This document shows positions 29,323-36,972 of a stretch of DNA of 42,132 nucleotides, piece by piece. A program made the translations under genes and the position numbers. The stretch covers positions 1 to 42,132 of the forward strand of contig JAMOOP010000083.1 in assembly GCA_027065385.1 (NCBI GenBank), given 5' to 3'. Source of the stretch: Campylobacteraceae bacterium. Its GTDB lineage: Bacteria > Campylobacterota > Campylobacteria > Campylobacterales > Sulfurovaceae. Within the stretch, counting starts at the first letter, position 1; each line of letters starts with the position of its first letter. The notes below the pieces were generated by a model. That model did no database searches and had not been told where the DNA came from. It saw nothing but the letters and a program-made list of their open reading frames with translations.

Positions 29323-32142
29323 TCTATCTTTTAACTCAATAGCTAGATATTTTCCAGTATAAGAGTTTTTTTCTTTATAGCTTCTAGCTACCTCTTTAGG
29401 AGAGCCAACTGATATAACCTCTCCACCTCTATCTCCACCCTCTGGCCCCATATCTATAATATAATCTGCATTTTTAATCATATCTAAATTGTGTTCAATT
29501 ACAACTACAGAGTTTCCTAGTTCTACTAGATGGTGTAGTACACCTGTTAACCTATCTACATCTGCAAAGTGTAGTCCTGTTGTTGGTTCATCTAATATAT
29601 ATAGTGTATTTCCTGTATCTTTTCTACTTAACTCTTTACTTAATTTTATTCTTTGAGCCTCTCCACCACTTAGAGTTGTGGCATTTTGCCCTAGAGTTAT
29701 ATAGTCAAGTCCTACAGCCATAAGGGTTTTTAGTTTTATGGCAATAGGTGGAACTGCTTTAAAAAACTCCATAGCTTCGGTTACAGACATAGCTAAAACA
29801 TCAGCTATTGATTTACCACGATATAAAACCTCTAGCGTTTGTGGATTATATCTTGTTCCATTACAACTATCACAAGTTACTAAAACATCTGGTAAAAAGT
29901 GCATCTCTATTTTTATTTGACCATCTCCATTACACTTTTCACATCTTCCACCCTTTACATTAAAGGAGAACCGTCCTATTTTATATCCACGAAGTTCTGC
30001 CTCTTTTGTTTTGGCAAATAGTTTTCGTATCTCGTCCATTACACCTGTATATGTGGCAGGATTACTTCTTGGTGTTCGTCCTATTGGGCTTTGGTCTAGT
30101 GATATAACTTTATCTAAATGCTCTAATCCATTTATCTCCACTCCATCAATCTTATTTACCTTTTTAGCGTGGTTTAGTATCTCTTTTGCTGTAGGAAGAA
30201 GAGTTTGAAGTATAAGTGAACTCTTACCACTTCCACTAACACCTGTAATACATACAAAATTTTTAAGAGGGATTTTAGCTGATAGATTTTTAATATTATT
30301 TAAATTTATACTATTTATCTCTATCCATTTATCTTTAATTCTGCTGTAGCTATAAGATATATCTCTATCTCCAAATAGATATTTAGCAGTTAAAGTTTTA
30401 GCTCTTTTCATTTTGGCTACAGTTCCAGAAAAGACAACCTCTCCACCATATTTTCCAGCTCCCTCTCCTATATCTATTATAAAATCAGCAGATAAAATAG
30501 TCTCTCTATCATGTTCTACTACAATAACAGAGTTACCTTTTTCTTGAAGAGAACGGAGTGTACGGATAAGTTTTTTTGTATCTCTCTCATGCAGTCCAAT
30601 ACTAGGTTCATCTAATACATACATAACACCAGTTAAACCTGAACCAATTTGAGATGCTATACGAATTCGTTGTGCTTCACCTCCCGATATGGTTCTAGCA
30701 TCTCTACTTAGAGTAAGATAGGTAAGCCCCACATCATAAAGAAAAAATAGTCTCTCTTGTATCTCTTTAAGTACAGAGGAGGCGATTAATTTCTGTTGGG
30801 CTGTAAAGTGGGTAAAGCTATTTTTATCTATAAAGTATCTATAACACTCCTCAATAGGCATATCTATAATATCAGCAATATTTTTATCTTCTATCTTTAC
30901 AGCTAAAGACCTAGGTCTTAATCTATGCCCATTACATCTATCACAAACTTTCTCTGTCATATACTCATTCATATCTTTCTCATCTGAAAACATATCATGA
31001 GCTACTTTTATAACTCCCATCCACTCCCGTTTTAGTTTATGTCTCTTCCATGTAAACTCAACTCTTTCACCTCCACCATACAAAATCGCTTTTTTTTGAT
31101 ACTCTGGAAGTAATTCATAAGGGGTATCTAATGGAATACCGTTCTGTTCACAAAAGGCATTTAAAAATTTTGTATAGTAACTTTTATTAAATCCATACAT
31201 AATCTTAACAGCACCCTTTTGTATGCTAAGAGAGGAGTTTATAACCTTTTTTAAATCAATAACATATCTAATCCCTAATCCATCACAACTAGGACATGCA
31301 CCTTTTGGAGAGTTAAATGAGAAACTTACAGGTTCAAGTGGCTCAAAACTTAGTTTACAATCAAAACATGCTAAATGTTCAGAATAGTGGATATATTCTC
31401 TATCTAAATTAAGCTCTTTATAGTTTATAACCTCTATCTCCACCTCTCCATAAGACTCTTTAAGAGCCTTTTCTACATCTTGGGCTATTCTATCACGACT
31501 CTCCTCTTTTACTACGACTCTATCAATTACTACTTTTATGGTATGTTTTTTAGTTTTAGATAACTCTATCTCCTCATCAAGTCGAACCATAACACCATCT
31601 ATTATAGCTCTTACAAACCCCTTATGTCTTAGAGAGTCAATCATATCTGCAAAAGAGCCTTTTTTCTCTTTAACAAGTGGCGACATAATTACAAGTTTTG
31701 CTCCATTAGGAAGTCTTAAAACCTCTTCTATAATATCACTAGCACTCATAGAAGATATAGGTTTTCCACAATTATGACAGTGCTGTTTTCCAACTCTAGC
31801 AAAAAGAAGTCTTATATAGTCATATATCTCTGTAATTGTACCAACTGTAGAGCGAGGATTTTTAGATGTTGTCTTTTGGTCAATAGCAATAGCAGGAGTA
31901 AGCCCTTCTATCTTATCTACATTTGGTTTTCCAACTCTTCCTAAAAATTGTCTAGCATAAGATGATAAAGACTCTATATATCTTCTCTGTCCCTCTGCAT
32001 ATAGAGTTGAAAAAGCTAGAGTTGATTTTCCACTACCACTAATTCCTGTAATTACTACTAATCTGTTTTTAGGAATTGATATATCTATATTTTTTAGATT
32101 ATTCTCTTTTGCCCCAAAAACTTCTATTTTACCTTTACTCAT
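29317..32142 (-). CDS. uvrA: Excinuclease ABC subunit UvrA
   Basis: UvrA is the damage-recognition ATPase of nucleotide excision repair. The 941-residue protein has two ABC modules: Walker [12 protein letters not shown] near residue 34 and [11 protein letters not shown] near residue 640. Signatures [11 protein letters not shown] and [11 protein letters not shown] are present, as are the zinc modules CHNCGKP/CFDCKL/CPSCDG and [16 protein letters not shown]. It looks complete. It starts three bases after the TauE/SafE gene and converges with ruvA. Confidence 0.97.
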   Translation of the reverse strand: MSKGKIEVFGAKENNLKNIDISIPKNRLVVITGISGSGKSTLAFSTLYAEGQRRYIESLSSYARQFLGRVGKPNVDKIEGLTPAIAIDQKTTSKNPRSTVGTITEIYDYIRLLFARVGKQHCHNCGKPISSMSASDIIEEVLRLPNGAKLVIMSPLVKEKKGSFADMIDSLRHKGFVRAIIDGVMVRLDEEIELSKTKKHTIKVVIDRVVVKEESRDRIAQDVEKALKESYGEVEIEVINYKELNLDREYIHYSEHLACFDCKLSFEPLEPVSFSFNSPKGACPSCDGLGIRYVIDLKKVINSSLSIQKGAVKIMYGFNKSYYTKFLNAFCEQNGIPLDTPYELLPEYQKKAILYGGGERVEFTWKRHKLKREWMGVIKVAHDMFSDEKDMNEYMTEKVCDRCNGHRLRPRSLAVKIEDKNIADIIDMPIEECYRYFIDKNSFTHFTAQQKLIASSVLKEIQERLFFLYDVGLTYLTLSRDARTISGGEAQRIRIASQIGSGLTGVMYVLDEPSIGLHERDTKKLIRTLRSLQEKGNSVIVVEHDRETILSADFIIDIGEGAGKYGGEVVFSGTVAKMKRAKTLTAKYLFGDRDISYSYSRIKDKWIEINSINLNNIKNLSAKIPLKNFVCITGVSGSGKSSLILQTLLPTAKEILNHAKKVNKIDGVEINGLEHLDKVISLDQSPIGRTPRSNPATYTGVMDEIRKLFAKTKEAELRGYKIGRFSFNVKGGRCEKCNGDGQIKIEMHFLPDVLVTCDSCNGTRYNPQTLEVLYRGKSIADVLAMSVTEAMEFFKAVPPIAIKLKTLMAVGLDYITLGQNATTLSGGEAQRIKLSKELSRKDTGNTLYILDEPTTGLHFADVDRLTGVLHHLVELGNSVVVIEHNLDMIKNADYIIDMGPEGGDRGGEVISVGSPKEVARSYKEKNSYTGKYLAIELKDRL

Positions 32143-32145
32143 ATA

Positions 32146-32886
32146 TTATCCTAAAAACATTTTTTTAGCTAAAATAAGAAGAGCTGTAGAGTACATAATA
32201 AGTAGATATAGTTTATGTTTTGATGAAGTTACATGCTCTTTTAACCATATACCAAAATATACACCAATAAGTGAAGCAAAAGCTACAATTAAACCTTTTT
32301 GTAAATCAATATCTCCTATACTTAAATGGCTAATAAGTCCAGCAACAGATGAGAAAGCTACAAAAAAGAGTCCAGCACTTACGGCTTTTTTAATAGGATA
32401 GTGAAGAAAACCTGCTAAAATTGGTGTAAGAAGTATAGACCCACCAACCCCTAAACTAATAGCAAAAATACCAATAATAGAACCAACAATAAAAAGAACC
32501 ATAGGATTTAAAGTTTTAACAGTTCCATCATCTTTTATTTTAGATGAAAATAGTCTATATAGAGCAAATATTAAAAGAGCAAAAAAGAGATATTCTAATA
32601 TTTTATCAGAAATCTGCATAGATATATACGCTCCAAGAGAACCACCAAAAAAGCCACCAACTCCAACCCAAATACCTTCACCTAAAACAAGTGAACCTTT
32701 TTTGTAATTTAGATAAGAGCCATAAAATGAGCTAAATACCATCTGTACTATAGATATTCCAATAGCTGTTTTTATATCAATACCAATTGATATAAGTATT
32801 GGTACAAGTATCATTCCCCCACCAATACCAAAAAAGCCCGAAAGCGTACCAACAAGAGTTCCTGTTAAAACTAATATAATTTCCAT
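32146..32886 (-). CDS. TauE/SafE family membrane permease
   Basis: The 246-residue protein has about eight hydrophobic segments in two halves. The first half begins GTLVGTLSGFFGIGGGMILVP and the second has GSIIGIFAISLGVGGSILLTP, the paired glycine motif of the TauE/SafE family of sulfite, sulfoacetate or organosulfonate exporters. The substrate is not readable. An AGGAGAGG site is eight bases before the ATG. It is upstream of uvrA in the same direction and is divergent from a small plus-strand gene. Confidence 0.85.
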   Translation of the reverse strand: MEIILVLTGTLVGTLSGFFGIGGGMILVPILISIGIDIKTAIGISIVQMVFSSFYGSYLNYKKGSLVLGEGIWVGVGGFFGGSLGAYISMQISDKILEYLFFALLIFALYRLFSSKIKDDGTVKTLNPMVLFIVGSIIGIFAISLGVGGSILLTPILAGFLHYPIKKAVSAGLFFVAFSSVAGLISHLSIGDIDLQKGLIVAFASLIGVYFGIWLKEHVTSSKHKLYLLIMYSTALLILAKKMFLG

Positions 32887-32955
32887 AAATAACCTCTCCT
32901 ATAAGTAAGTTTAAAAACGCGATTATATCATTAATTAGTAGTAATCACTATTGTC

Positions 32956-32986
32956 TTTATATAAGATAAAAATTATCTTATATAAA
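32956..32986. repeat. 14-base-arm perfect inverted repeat in a divergent promoter region
   Basis: The arms TTTATATAAGATAA (32956-32969) and TTATCTTATATAAA (32973-32986) are exact reverse complements over an AAA spacer. It lies about 70 bases upstream of the TauE/SafE gene and 135 bases upstream of the next plus-strand gene. No T-tract follows on either strand, so an operator for one or both genes is more likely than a terminator. Confidence 0.55.
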
Positions 32987-33074
32987 AAGATTAATAAGAG
33001 TGTATTTTTATTACATTTTGTTTAAAAAGAGTAATTAAAGTCCATTTTATATCTGTTTTATATCAGTTATTTGC

Positions 33075-33080
33075 TAAAAT
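33075..33080 (+). promoter_or_regulatory. Extended -10 element for the 65-residue gene
   Basis: TGCTAAAAT at 33072-33080 gives an extended -10 with TAAAAT about 40 bases before the TTG start. Two TTTTATATC(T/A)G-like stretches lie immediately upstream (33043-33065) and may contribute the -35 or bind a regulator. This is a motif match only. Confidence 0.45.
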
Positions 33081-33120
33081 TAAACATTAGGATTAAGAAT
33101 TTAAAGAAAAAGGAACTACA

Positions 33121-33318
33121 TTGACAAATACAGTAGAAATAATACAAAACGAACTACCAAGCTACCAAGGTCTTACAAAAGGGGAAAAAAATTATGGTCT
33201 TTCTCATCTTAATGAATGGGTACCTGAAAATGGGCGTTTAGAGGTACTTATAGAAAAATTTGCAGAGCAATCTTTAGATATTAAACCTTTTTTAGACCAA
33301 GTTGGGCTTTTAAAATAG
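33121..33318 (+). CDS. Small hypothetical protein, TTG start
   Basis: The 65-residue protein was not recognised. It is soluble and acidic, without cysteines or a signal peptide, and includes LTKGEKNYGLSHLNEW and a predicted helical end (VLIEKFAEQSLDIKPFLDQ). The TTG start is supported by AAAAAGGA seven bases upstream and by a promoter-like element. Hairpins at 33343-33379 and 33383-33402 follow, so it seems to be a single-gene unit. Coding is likely because the frame, ribosome site and terminator agree. Confidence 0.6.
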   Translation: MTNTVEIIQNELPSYQGLTKGEKNYGLSHLNEWVPENGRLEVLIEKFAEQSLDIKPFLDQVGLLK

Positions 33319-33342
33319 TAAATCTATATTTTTAAGTCATTT

Positions 33343-33379
33343 TTAACAAAATAGAATTATTTATAATGTATTTTGTTAA
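33343..33379. repeat. Inverted repeat with 11-base arms
   Basis: TTAACAAAATA (33343-33353) and TATTTTGTTAA (33369-33379) pair over a 15-base loop, shortly after the 65-residue gene. It stands directly before a second, tighter hairpin. It may form part of the transcript end; an operator role is possible. Confidence 0.4.
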
Positions 33380-33382
33380 GCT

Positions 33383-33406
33383 AACTACTTTTATAAGTAG
33401 TTTTAA
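33383..33406 (+). terminator. Probable intrinsic terminator of the 65-residue gene
   Basis: AACTACTT (33383-33390) and AAGTAGTT (33395-33402) form an 8-base stem over a TTAT loop and are followed by TTAATT. The stem is short but correctly placed, 65 bases beyond the stop codon. Confidence 0.5.
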
Positions 33407-33454
33407 TTAATCTATATTAACTTTTATTTTGAAATTTTTTAACTCCACAATAAT

Positions 33455-33486
33455 CACACTTTTACTACACGACGAACACACTTTTA
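33455..33486 (+). promoter_or_regulatory. Two 10-base direct repeats, 22 bases apart, upstream of a -10
   Basis: CACACTTTTA occurs at 33455-33464 and again at 33477-33486, a spacing of about two helical turns. The second copy ends five bases before a perfect TATAAT. Same-face direct repeats at this distance from a promoter suggest binding of a response-regulator-type activator or a repressor. The regulator is unknown. Confidence 0.5.
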
Positions 33487-33491
33487 TACTA

Positions 33492-33497
33492 TATAAT
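33492..33497 (+). promoter_or_regulatory. -10 element of the secreted-protein gene
   Basis: A perfect TATAAT lies 31 bases before the TTG start at 33529. An inferred start near 33504 would give a leader of about 25 bases that contains AAAGGAG. No clear -35 is seen; the direct repeats at 33455-33486 occupy that area. Confidence 0.6.
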
Positions 33498-33528
33498 TCC
33501 CTTGTCACCCCTATAAAGGAGTATCATA

Positions 33529-33942
33529 TTGAAAAAGAACTTAATATTTTTTATACTAATATCACTATCTAATGCTTATGACATAAAACCATACACTATA
33601 ATAAAAAGCATAAATGATACTCTGACTTTAAAGAGACTTATCTATCAAGATAAAAATATAACAACTATTAAACCTATTGATATGAGCATAGGGGACGCGA
33701 CAAAAGGTAAAAATATTTTTGAAAAATATATTAAATTTTATTGTGGATTAACCAATGATAAGTTTACTATTATTCATACACAAGATGAGTGGGAAGATAT
33801 AGTAGAAGCTGGTAAATTCAAAGAAGAAATATTAAAACTATGTCCTAAATTAAAAAAAATCTACAACGATAAATGGTCTCCACACCTATACCAATTTGCG
33901 TATGAGTATGCTAGTGATAGTGGGAATGTGCCTTATTATTAA
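33529..33942 (+). CDS. Small secreted protein, possibly related to haem-less cytochrome c-like proteins
   Basis: The 137-residue protein begins with a signal peptide (KKNLIFFILISLSNA, cleavage after about residue 16). The C-terminal half, GKNIFEKYIKFYCG, HTQDEWEDIVEAGKFKEEI, LCPKLKK and FAYEYASDSGNVP, resembles, from memory, Campylobacterota proteins labelled cytochrome C that lack CxxCH. There is no CxxCH here, so covalent haem c is not expected. The TTG start is supported by AAAGGAG seven bases upstream. It is separated from mlaF by 65 bases with a hairpin over its stop codon. Confidence 0.65.
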   Translation: MKKNLIFFILISLSNAYDIKPYTIIKSINDTLTLKRLIYQDKNITTIKPIDMSIGDATKGKNIFEKYIKFYCGLTNDKFTIIHTQDEWEDIVEAGKFKEEILKLCPKLKKIYNDKWSPHLYQFAYEYASDSGNVPYY

Positions 33943-33957
33943 GTAAACACATTCCCA
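33921..33957 (+). terminator. Hairpin across the stop codon of the secreted-protein gene
   Basis: TGGGAATGTG (33921-33930) and CACATTCCCA (33948-33957) form a perfect, relatively GC-rich 10-base stem over a 17-base loop that contains the stop codon. No T-tract follows, so it may stabilise the 3' end or partially terminate rather than act as a classical terminator. Confidence 0.45.
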
Positions 33958-34007
33958 ACTCTAAGCAAAAAGAGATAAAATCATACACAAAAAAGGTATT
34001 AAAATAT

Positions 34008-34793
34008 ATGGGAAAAGAGTTTGATTTAAAAAATCCTCTTATAGAAATAAAACATCTCCAAAAAGTTTTTGGTACTAAAGAGGTGTTAAAAGATGTAAAT
34101 CTTATCTTTCCAAAGGGTTCTACTACTGTAGTATTAGGACTTTCTGGAAGTGGAAAATCAACTATTATAAAACATATAGTTGGACTTATGAAGCCTACTA
34201 AAGGGGACATTGTAGTAAACGGAATAAATGTATCTACTTGTAGTGAAGAGGAGTTAAGAGAGGTTCGTAAAGAGATAGGATTTCTTTTTCAAGATGGGGC
34301 TATGTTTGATAGTATGAATATCTTTGATAATGTAGCTTTTCCATTAAGAGAACATTTTAAACTATCTGAAAAAGAGATAGAGCAAAGAGTTTTAAAAATG
34401 TTAACTATGACAGGACTTGATGCAAAAAGGGTAGCAAAACTTTTTCCAAATGAATTAAGTGGTGGTATGAGAAAAAGAGCAGGTTTAGCAAGAGCTATTA
34501 TTATGCAACCTAAAATTATTTTATATGATGAACCAACAAGTGGACTTGACCCAATTACAAGTAATCTTATTACTCAACTTATTATAAAACTTCAAAGAGA
34601 GTTAGGTGTTACTTCTGTTTTGATTACACACGATATGAAAGAGAGTTTTAAGTCGGCTGACTATTTAGCATTTCTATTTGAAGGAGAGATAATTGAGTGG
34701 GCAGATAATGAGAGCTTTAAAAATAGTCAAAACCCTTTTGTTCAACAGTTTCTAAGTGGAGATGAAGAAGGACCTATTAAATTTAGTGATTAA
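34008..34793 (+). CDS. mlaF: MlaF-type ABC transporter ATP-binding protein
   Basis: The 261-residue ATPase has Walker A GLSGSGKST (44-52), the Q-loop FLFQDGAMFDSMNIFDNVAFPL, signature LSGGMRKRAGLARA, Walker B IILYDEPTSGLDP and the H-loop THD. The Q-loop region with AMFDSMN is typical of MlaF, which energises phospholipid transfer between the membranes. Its usual partners (MlaE permease and MlaD) are not adjacent; the next gene, 17 bases on, encodes a DUF262 protein. It may be a dispersed Mla component or one separated by insertion of accessory genes. Confidence 0.85.
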   Translation: MGKEFDLKNPLIEIKHLQKVFGTKEVLKDVNLIFPKGSTTVVLGLSGSGKSTIIKHIVGLMKPTKGDIVVNGINVSTCSEEELREVRKEIGFLFQDGAMFDSMNIFDNVAFPLREHFKLSEKEIEQRVLKMLTMTGLDAKRVAKLFPNELSGGMRKRAGLARAIIMQPKIILYDEPTSGLDPITSNLITQLIIKLQRELGVTSVLITHDMKESFKSADYLAFLFEGEIIEWADNESFKNSQNPFVQQFLSGDEEGPIKFSD

Positions 34794-34810
34794 AAAAGGA
34801 TACATAAAAA

Positions 34811-35842
34811 ATGAGTAGTAATTTAGAAGAAAAAATTTTAAAAAAAACACAAAATTTTAGAACAGATAGATTGGTAATGTCATTTGGAGAAATAATGAAT
34901 ATGTATAAAGAAAATGAAATTATTATTAATCCAGATTTTCAAAGAGCATTTCGATGGAATGAAGAAAAACAGACAGATTTAATAGAGTCTATTCTTTTGG
35001 GTATCCCTATACCTCCAATTTTTGTTGCAGAAAATCAATTTGGAGTATGGGAGTTGGTTGATGGGTTACAAAGAGTCTCTACTGTATTATCTTTTTTTGG
35101 ACTATTAAAAACTTTACCTCATAAAAATAATTTAATATTACAAAAAGGTAAAATTCTTGAAGAAGATTTAAAAAGTTTAACGATAAATAATATACCATTA
35201 AGATTAAAACTTCTTTTAAAAAGGTCTCCTTTAGGTATAGAGATATTAAATAGAAATAGTAATGAGGATATGAAATATGAGCTTTTTAAAAGATTAAATA
35301 CTACTTCAGAACCCTTAAGTGACCAAGAGATGAGAAATGCTATTTTTTCAGGTGAATTTAATAAATTTATACATGAATTAGCTTCTGAAAAGATATTTAT
35401 TAATTTAATGAAACCTACAAAAAAGCAACAAGAGGAGATGTATTTAGAGGAGTTAGTTTTAAGATATTTTGCATTTAAAAATTCTTTAGAGATGCCTAAT
35501 GGTGTTAAAAGTCACCTAGATAATTATATGAAAAAAATAAATAAAGAAAATAGTTTTAATTATCAAGACTCAAGAATTGAATTTTTAAGAATTATTGAGT
35601 TTATTAATAAAAATTTTGGAAGAGATATTTTTAAAGCAAAAAATGGACATATTACAAAAAATCTATATGACTCTTTAACTTATGTTTTAAGAGAAAAATT
35701 TTCTAAATATAAAAACAATTCTGAACTTTTTAATGAAAAAACTAAAATATTAAAAGAGGATATTGAATATAAAAAAATTACAGATAAAAAAAGAGAAAGT
35801 AGAACAAAAGATAGAATATTAAGAGCATTAGAGATATTTTAA
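34811..35842 (+). CDS. DUF262 (GmrS-like) domain protein without a C-terminal HNH domain
   Basis: The 343-residue protein has the DUF262 core: INPDFQRAFRWN (39-50), ESILLGIPIPPIFV (59-72) and DGLQRVST (84-91), the last matching the DGxQR active motif. In GmrSD and BrxU systems this domain couples nucleotide binding to a DUF1524 HNH nuclease. No HNH motif is present here; the remainder is helical and Lys-rich, ending SRTKDRILRALEIF. The following HEPN gene starts on the base after the stop codon, which implies a working pair. DNA is very AT-rich. Its exact role is not known. Confidence 0.85.
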   Translation: MSSNLEEKILKKTQNFRTDRLVMSFGEIMNMYKENEIIINPDFQRAFRWNEEKQTDLIESILLGIPIPPIFVAENQFGVWELVDGLQRVSTVLSFFGLLKTLPHKNNLILQKGKILEEDLKSLTINNIPLRLKLLLKRSPLGIEILNRNSNEDMKYELFKRLNTTSEPLSDQEMRNAIFSGEFNKFIHELASEKIFINLMKPTKKQQEEMYLEELVLRYFAFKNSLEMPNGVKSHLDNYMKKINKENSFNYQDSRIEFLRIIEFINKNFGRDIFKAKNGHITKNLYDSLTYVLREKFSKYKNNSELFNEKTKILKEDIEYKKITDKKRESRTKDRILRALEIF

Positions 35843-36484
35843 ATGAGTGATAGTGAATTTATTGAAAGTTTAATTGAAGAGCATATCTCATGGAGAATTT
35901 CTGAACTTGCATTAATAAAAAAAATATTTATTAAATTAGATACAAAAAATGAGAAAAAATTTTTTCTACAAACTACAATACCAATAATCTATGCTATTTG
36001 GGAAGGATTTGTAAAAAATAGTTTTAAATCTCTATTAATTTTTTTAAATGATAAAAATATTTCTGTTTCAAATATAAATAAAGGATTATTAGTTTTATCT
36101 TTAGATGATAAAATAAAAAGTTTAATAGATAGTAAGGATTTCAATAAAAAAATTAAACATTCTCAAAAATTAGTTGAACATTTACAAAGTGAAATTAATT
36201 TTAATAAAATTAAAATTGATACAAAATCAAATTTAAACAAAATAGTTCTACTTGAATTATATACTAAAATAGGATTAGACAAGAATATTTTAAATCAAGA
36301 AGATTTAGATATATTAGAAAAACTTATAAGAGACAGAAATATTATCTCTCATGGAGATAAAAATGGTATAGTTATTCAAAATATAGATGAGGTAGAAAAA
36401 TATATCTCTTTAATACAGACTCTTATGAATAGTATAATTATATCTATTGACAATTTTTTAAAAAAGAAGGATTATCTTTTATGA
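35843..36484 (+). CDS. HEPN-domain protein, MAE_28990/MAE_18760 type
   Basis: The 213-residue, all-helical protein has the IPIIYAIWEGFVKN block (46-59) and the catalytic-type motif R165-N-I-I-S-H170-G of HEPN ribonucleases (Rx4-6H). The layout corresponds to the MAE_28990/MAE_18760 family. It is likely a metal-independent RNase acting as an effector or toxin. Its ATG abuts the DUF262 stop codon, and its own stop overlaps the next start in ATGA. Sampled 60-base lines have 7-10 G/C (36001, 36061, 36181), far below prs or lepA, which suggests transfer. The nuclease activity is inferred. Confidence 0.78.
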   Translation: MSDSEFIESLIEEHISWRISELALIKKIFIKLDTKNEKKFFLQTTIPIIYAIWEGFVKNSFKSLLIFLNDKNISVSNINKGLLVLSLDDKIKSLIDSKDFNKKIKHSQKLVEHLQSEINFNKIKIDTKSNLNKIVLLELYTKIGLDKNILNQEDLDILEKLIRDRNIISHGDKNGIVIQNIDEVEKYISLIQTLMNSIIISIDNFLKKKDYLL

Positions 36485-36972
36485 AAAATAAAAAATTAAC
36501 CCACCCATTTAACCCAATAATATTTAATGATAGTAAGATTTTAATCTTAGGCTCTTTTCCAAGTATTAACTCTTTTAATAACTCTTTCTACTATGGACAT
36601 AAAAGAAATCAGTTTTGGAAGATACTCTTAACTATTACAAACTATCCTATAAATAATATAGACCAAAAGATTTGGTTACTTAAACGCTCTAAAATAGCAC
36701 TATGGGATATGGTGAAAGAGTGCAGTAGAGAAAATTCACTTGATAACTCTTTAGAGGATATTGAGGTAAACAGTATTGCCTCTTTATTAGAAAACTATCC
36801 CACTATAGAAAAAATAGCTTTTACAGGAAGATTAGCCCAACGGCTATATAAGATACATTTTGATTATTTAGATATAGAGACTCTATATTTGCCCTCTCCT
36901 TCAAGTGCTTATGCTAAAATGTCACTTGATAAAAAAATAGAGATATATCGTAATAGATTAGAGGTAAATTAA
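36481..36972 (+). CDS. Uracil-DNA glycosylase superfamily protein (deoxyinosine glycosylase type)
   Basis: The 163-residue protein fits the DNA-deoxyinosine glycosylase subgroup of the UDG superfamily: HPFNPIIF, LGSFPSINSFNNSFYYGHKRNQFW in the active-site block, ALWDMVKECSRENSLD, and LPSPSSAYAKMS near the end. It would remove deaminated bases (hypoxanthine or uracil) from DNA. It is translationally coupled at both ends: ATGA overlap with the HEPN gene and a one-base overlap with apaH. The housekeeping activity may be carried within the same unit for co-expression only. Confidence 0.82.
   Translation: MKNKKLTHPFNPIIFNDSKILILGSFPSINSFNNSFYYGHKRNQFWKILLTITNYPINNIDQKIWLLKRSKIALWDMVKECSRENSLDNSLEDIEVNSIASLLENYPTIEKIAFTGRLAQRLYKIHFDYLDIETLYLPSPSSAYAKMSLDKKIEIYRNRLEVN

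Noticed and set aside
33911-34210. Minus-strand 99-codon frame across the start of mlaF
   Set aside because: It overlaps the end of the secreted-protein gene and the well-supported MlaF Walker A region on the other strand, and its sequence looks like a complement shadow.
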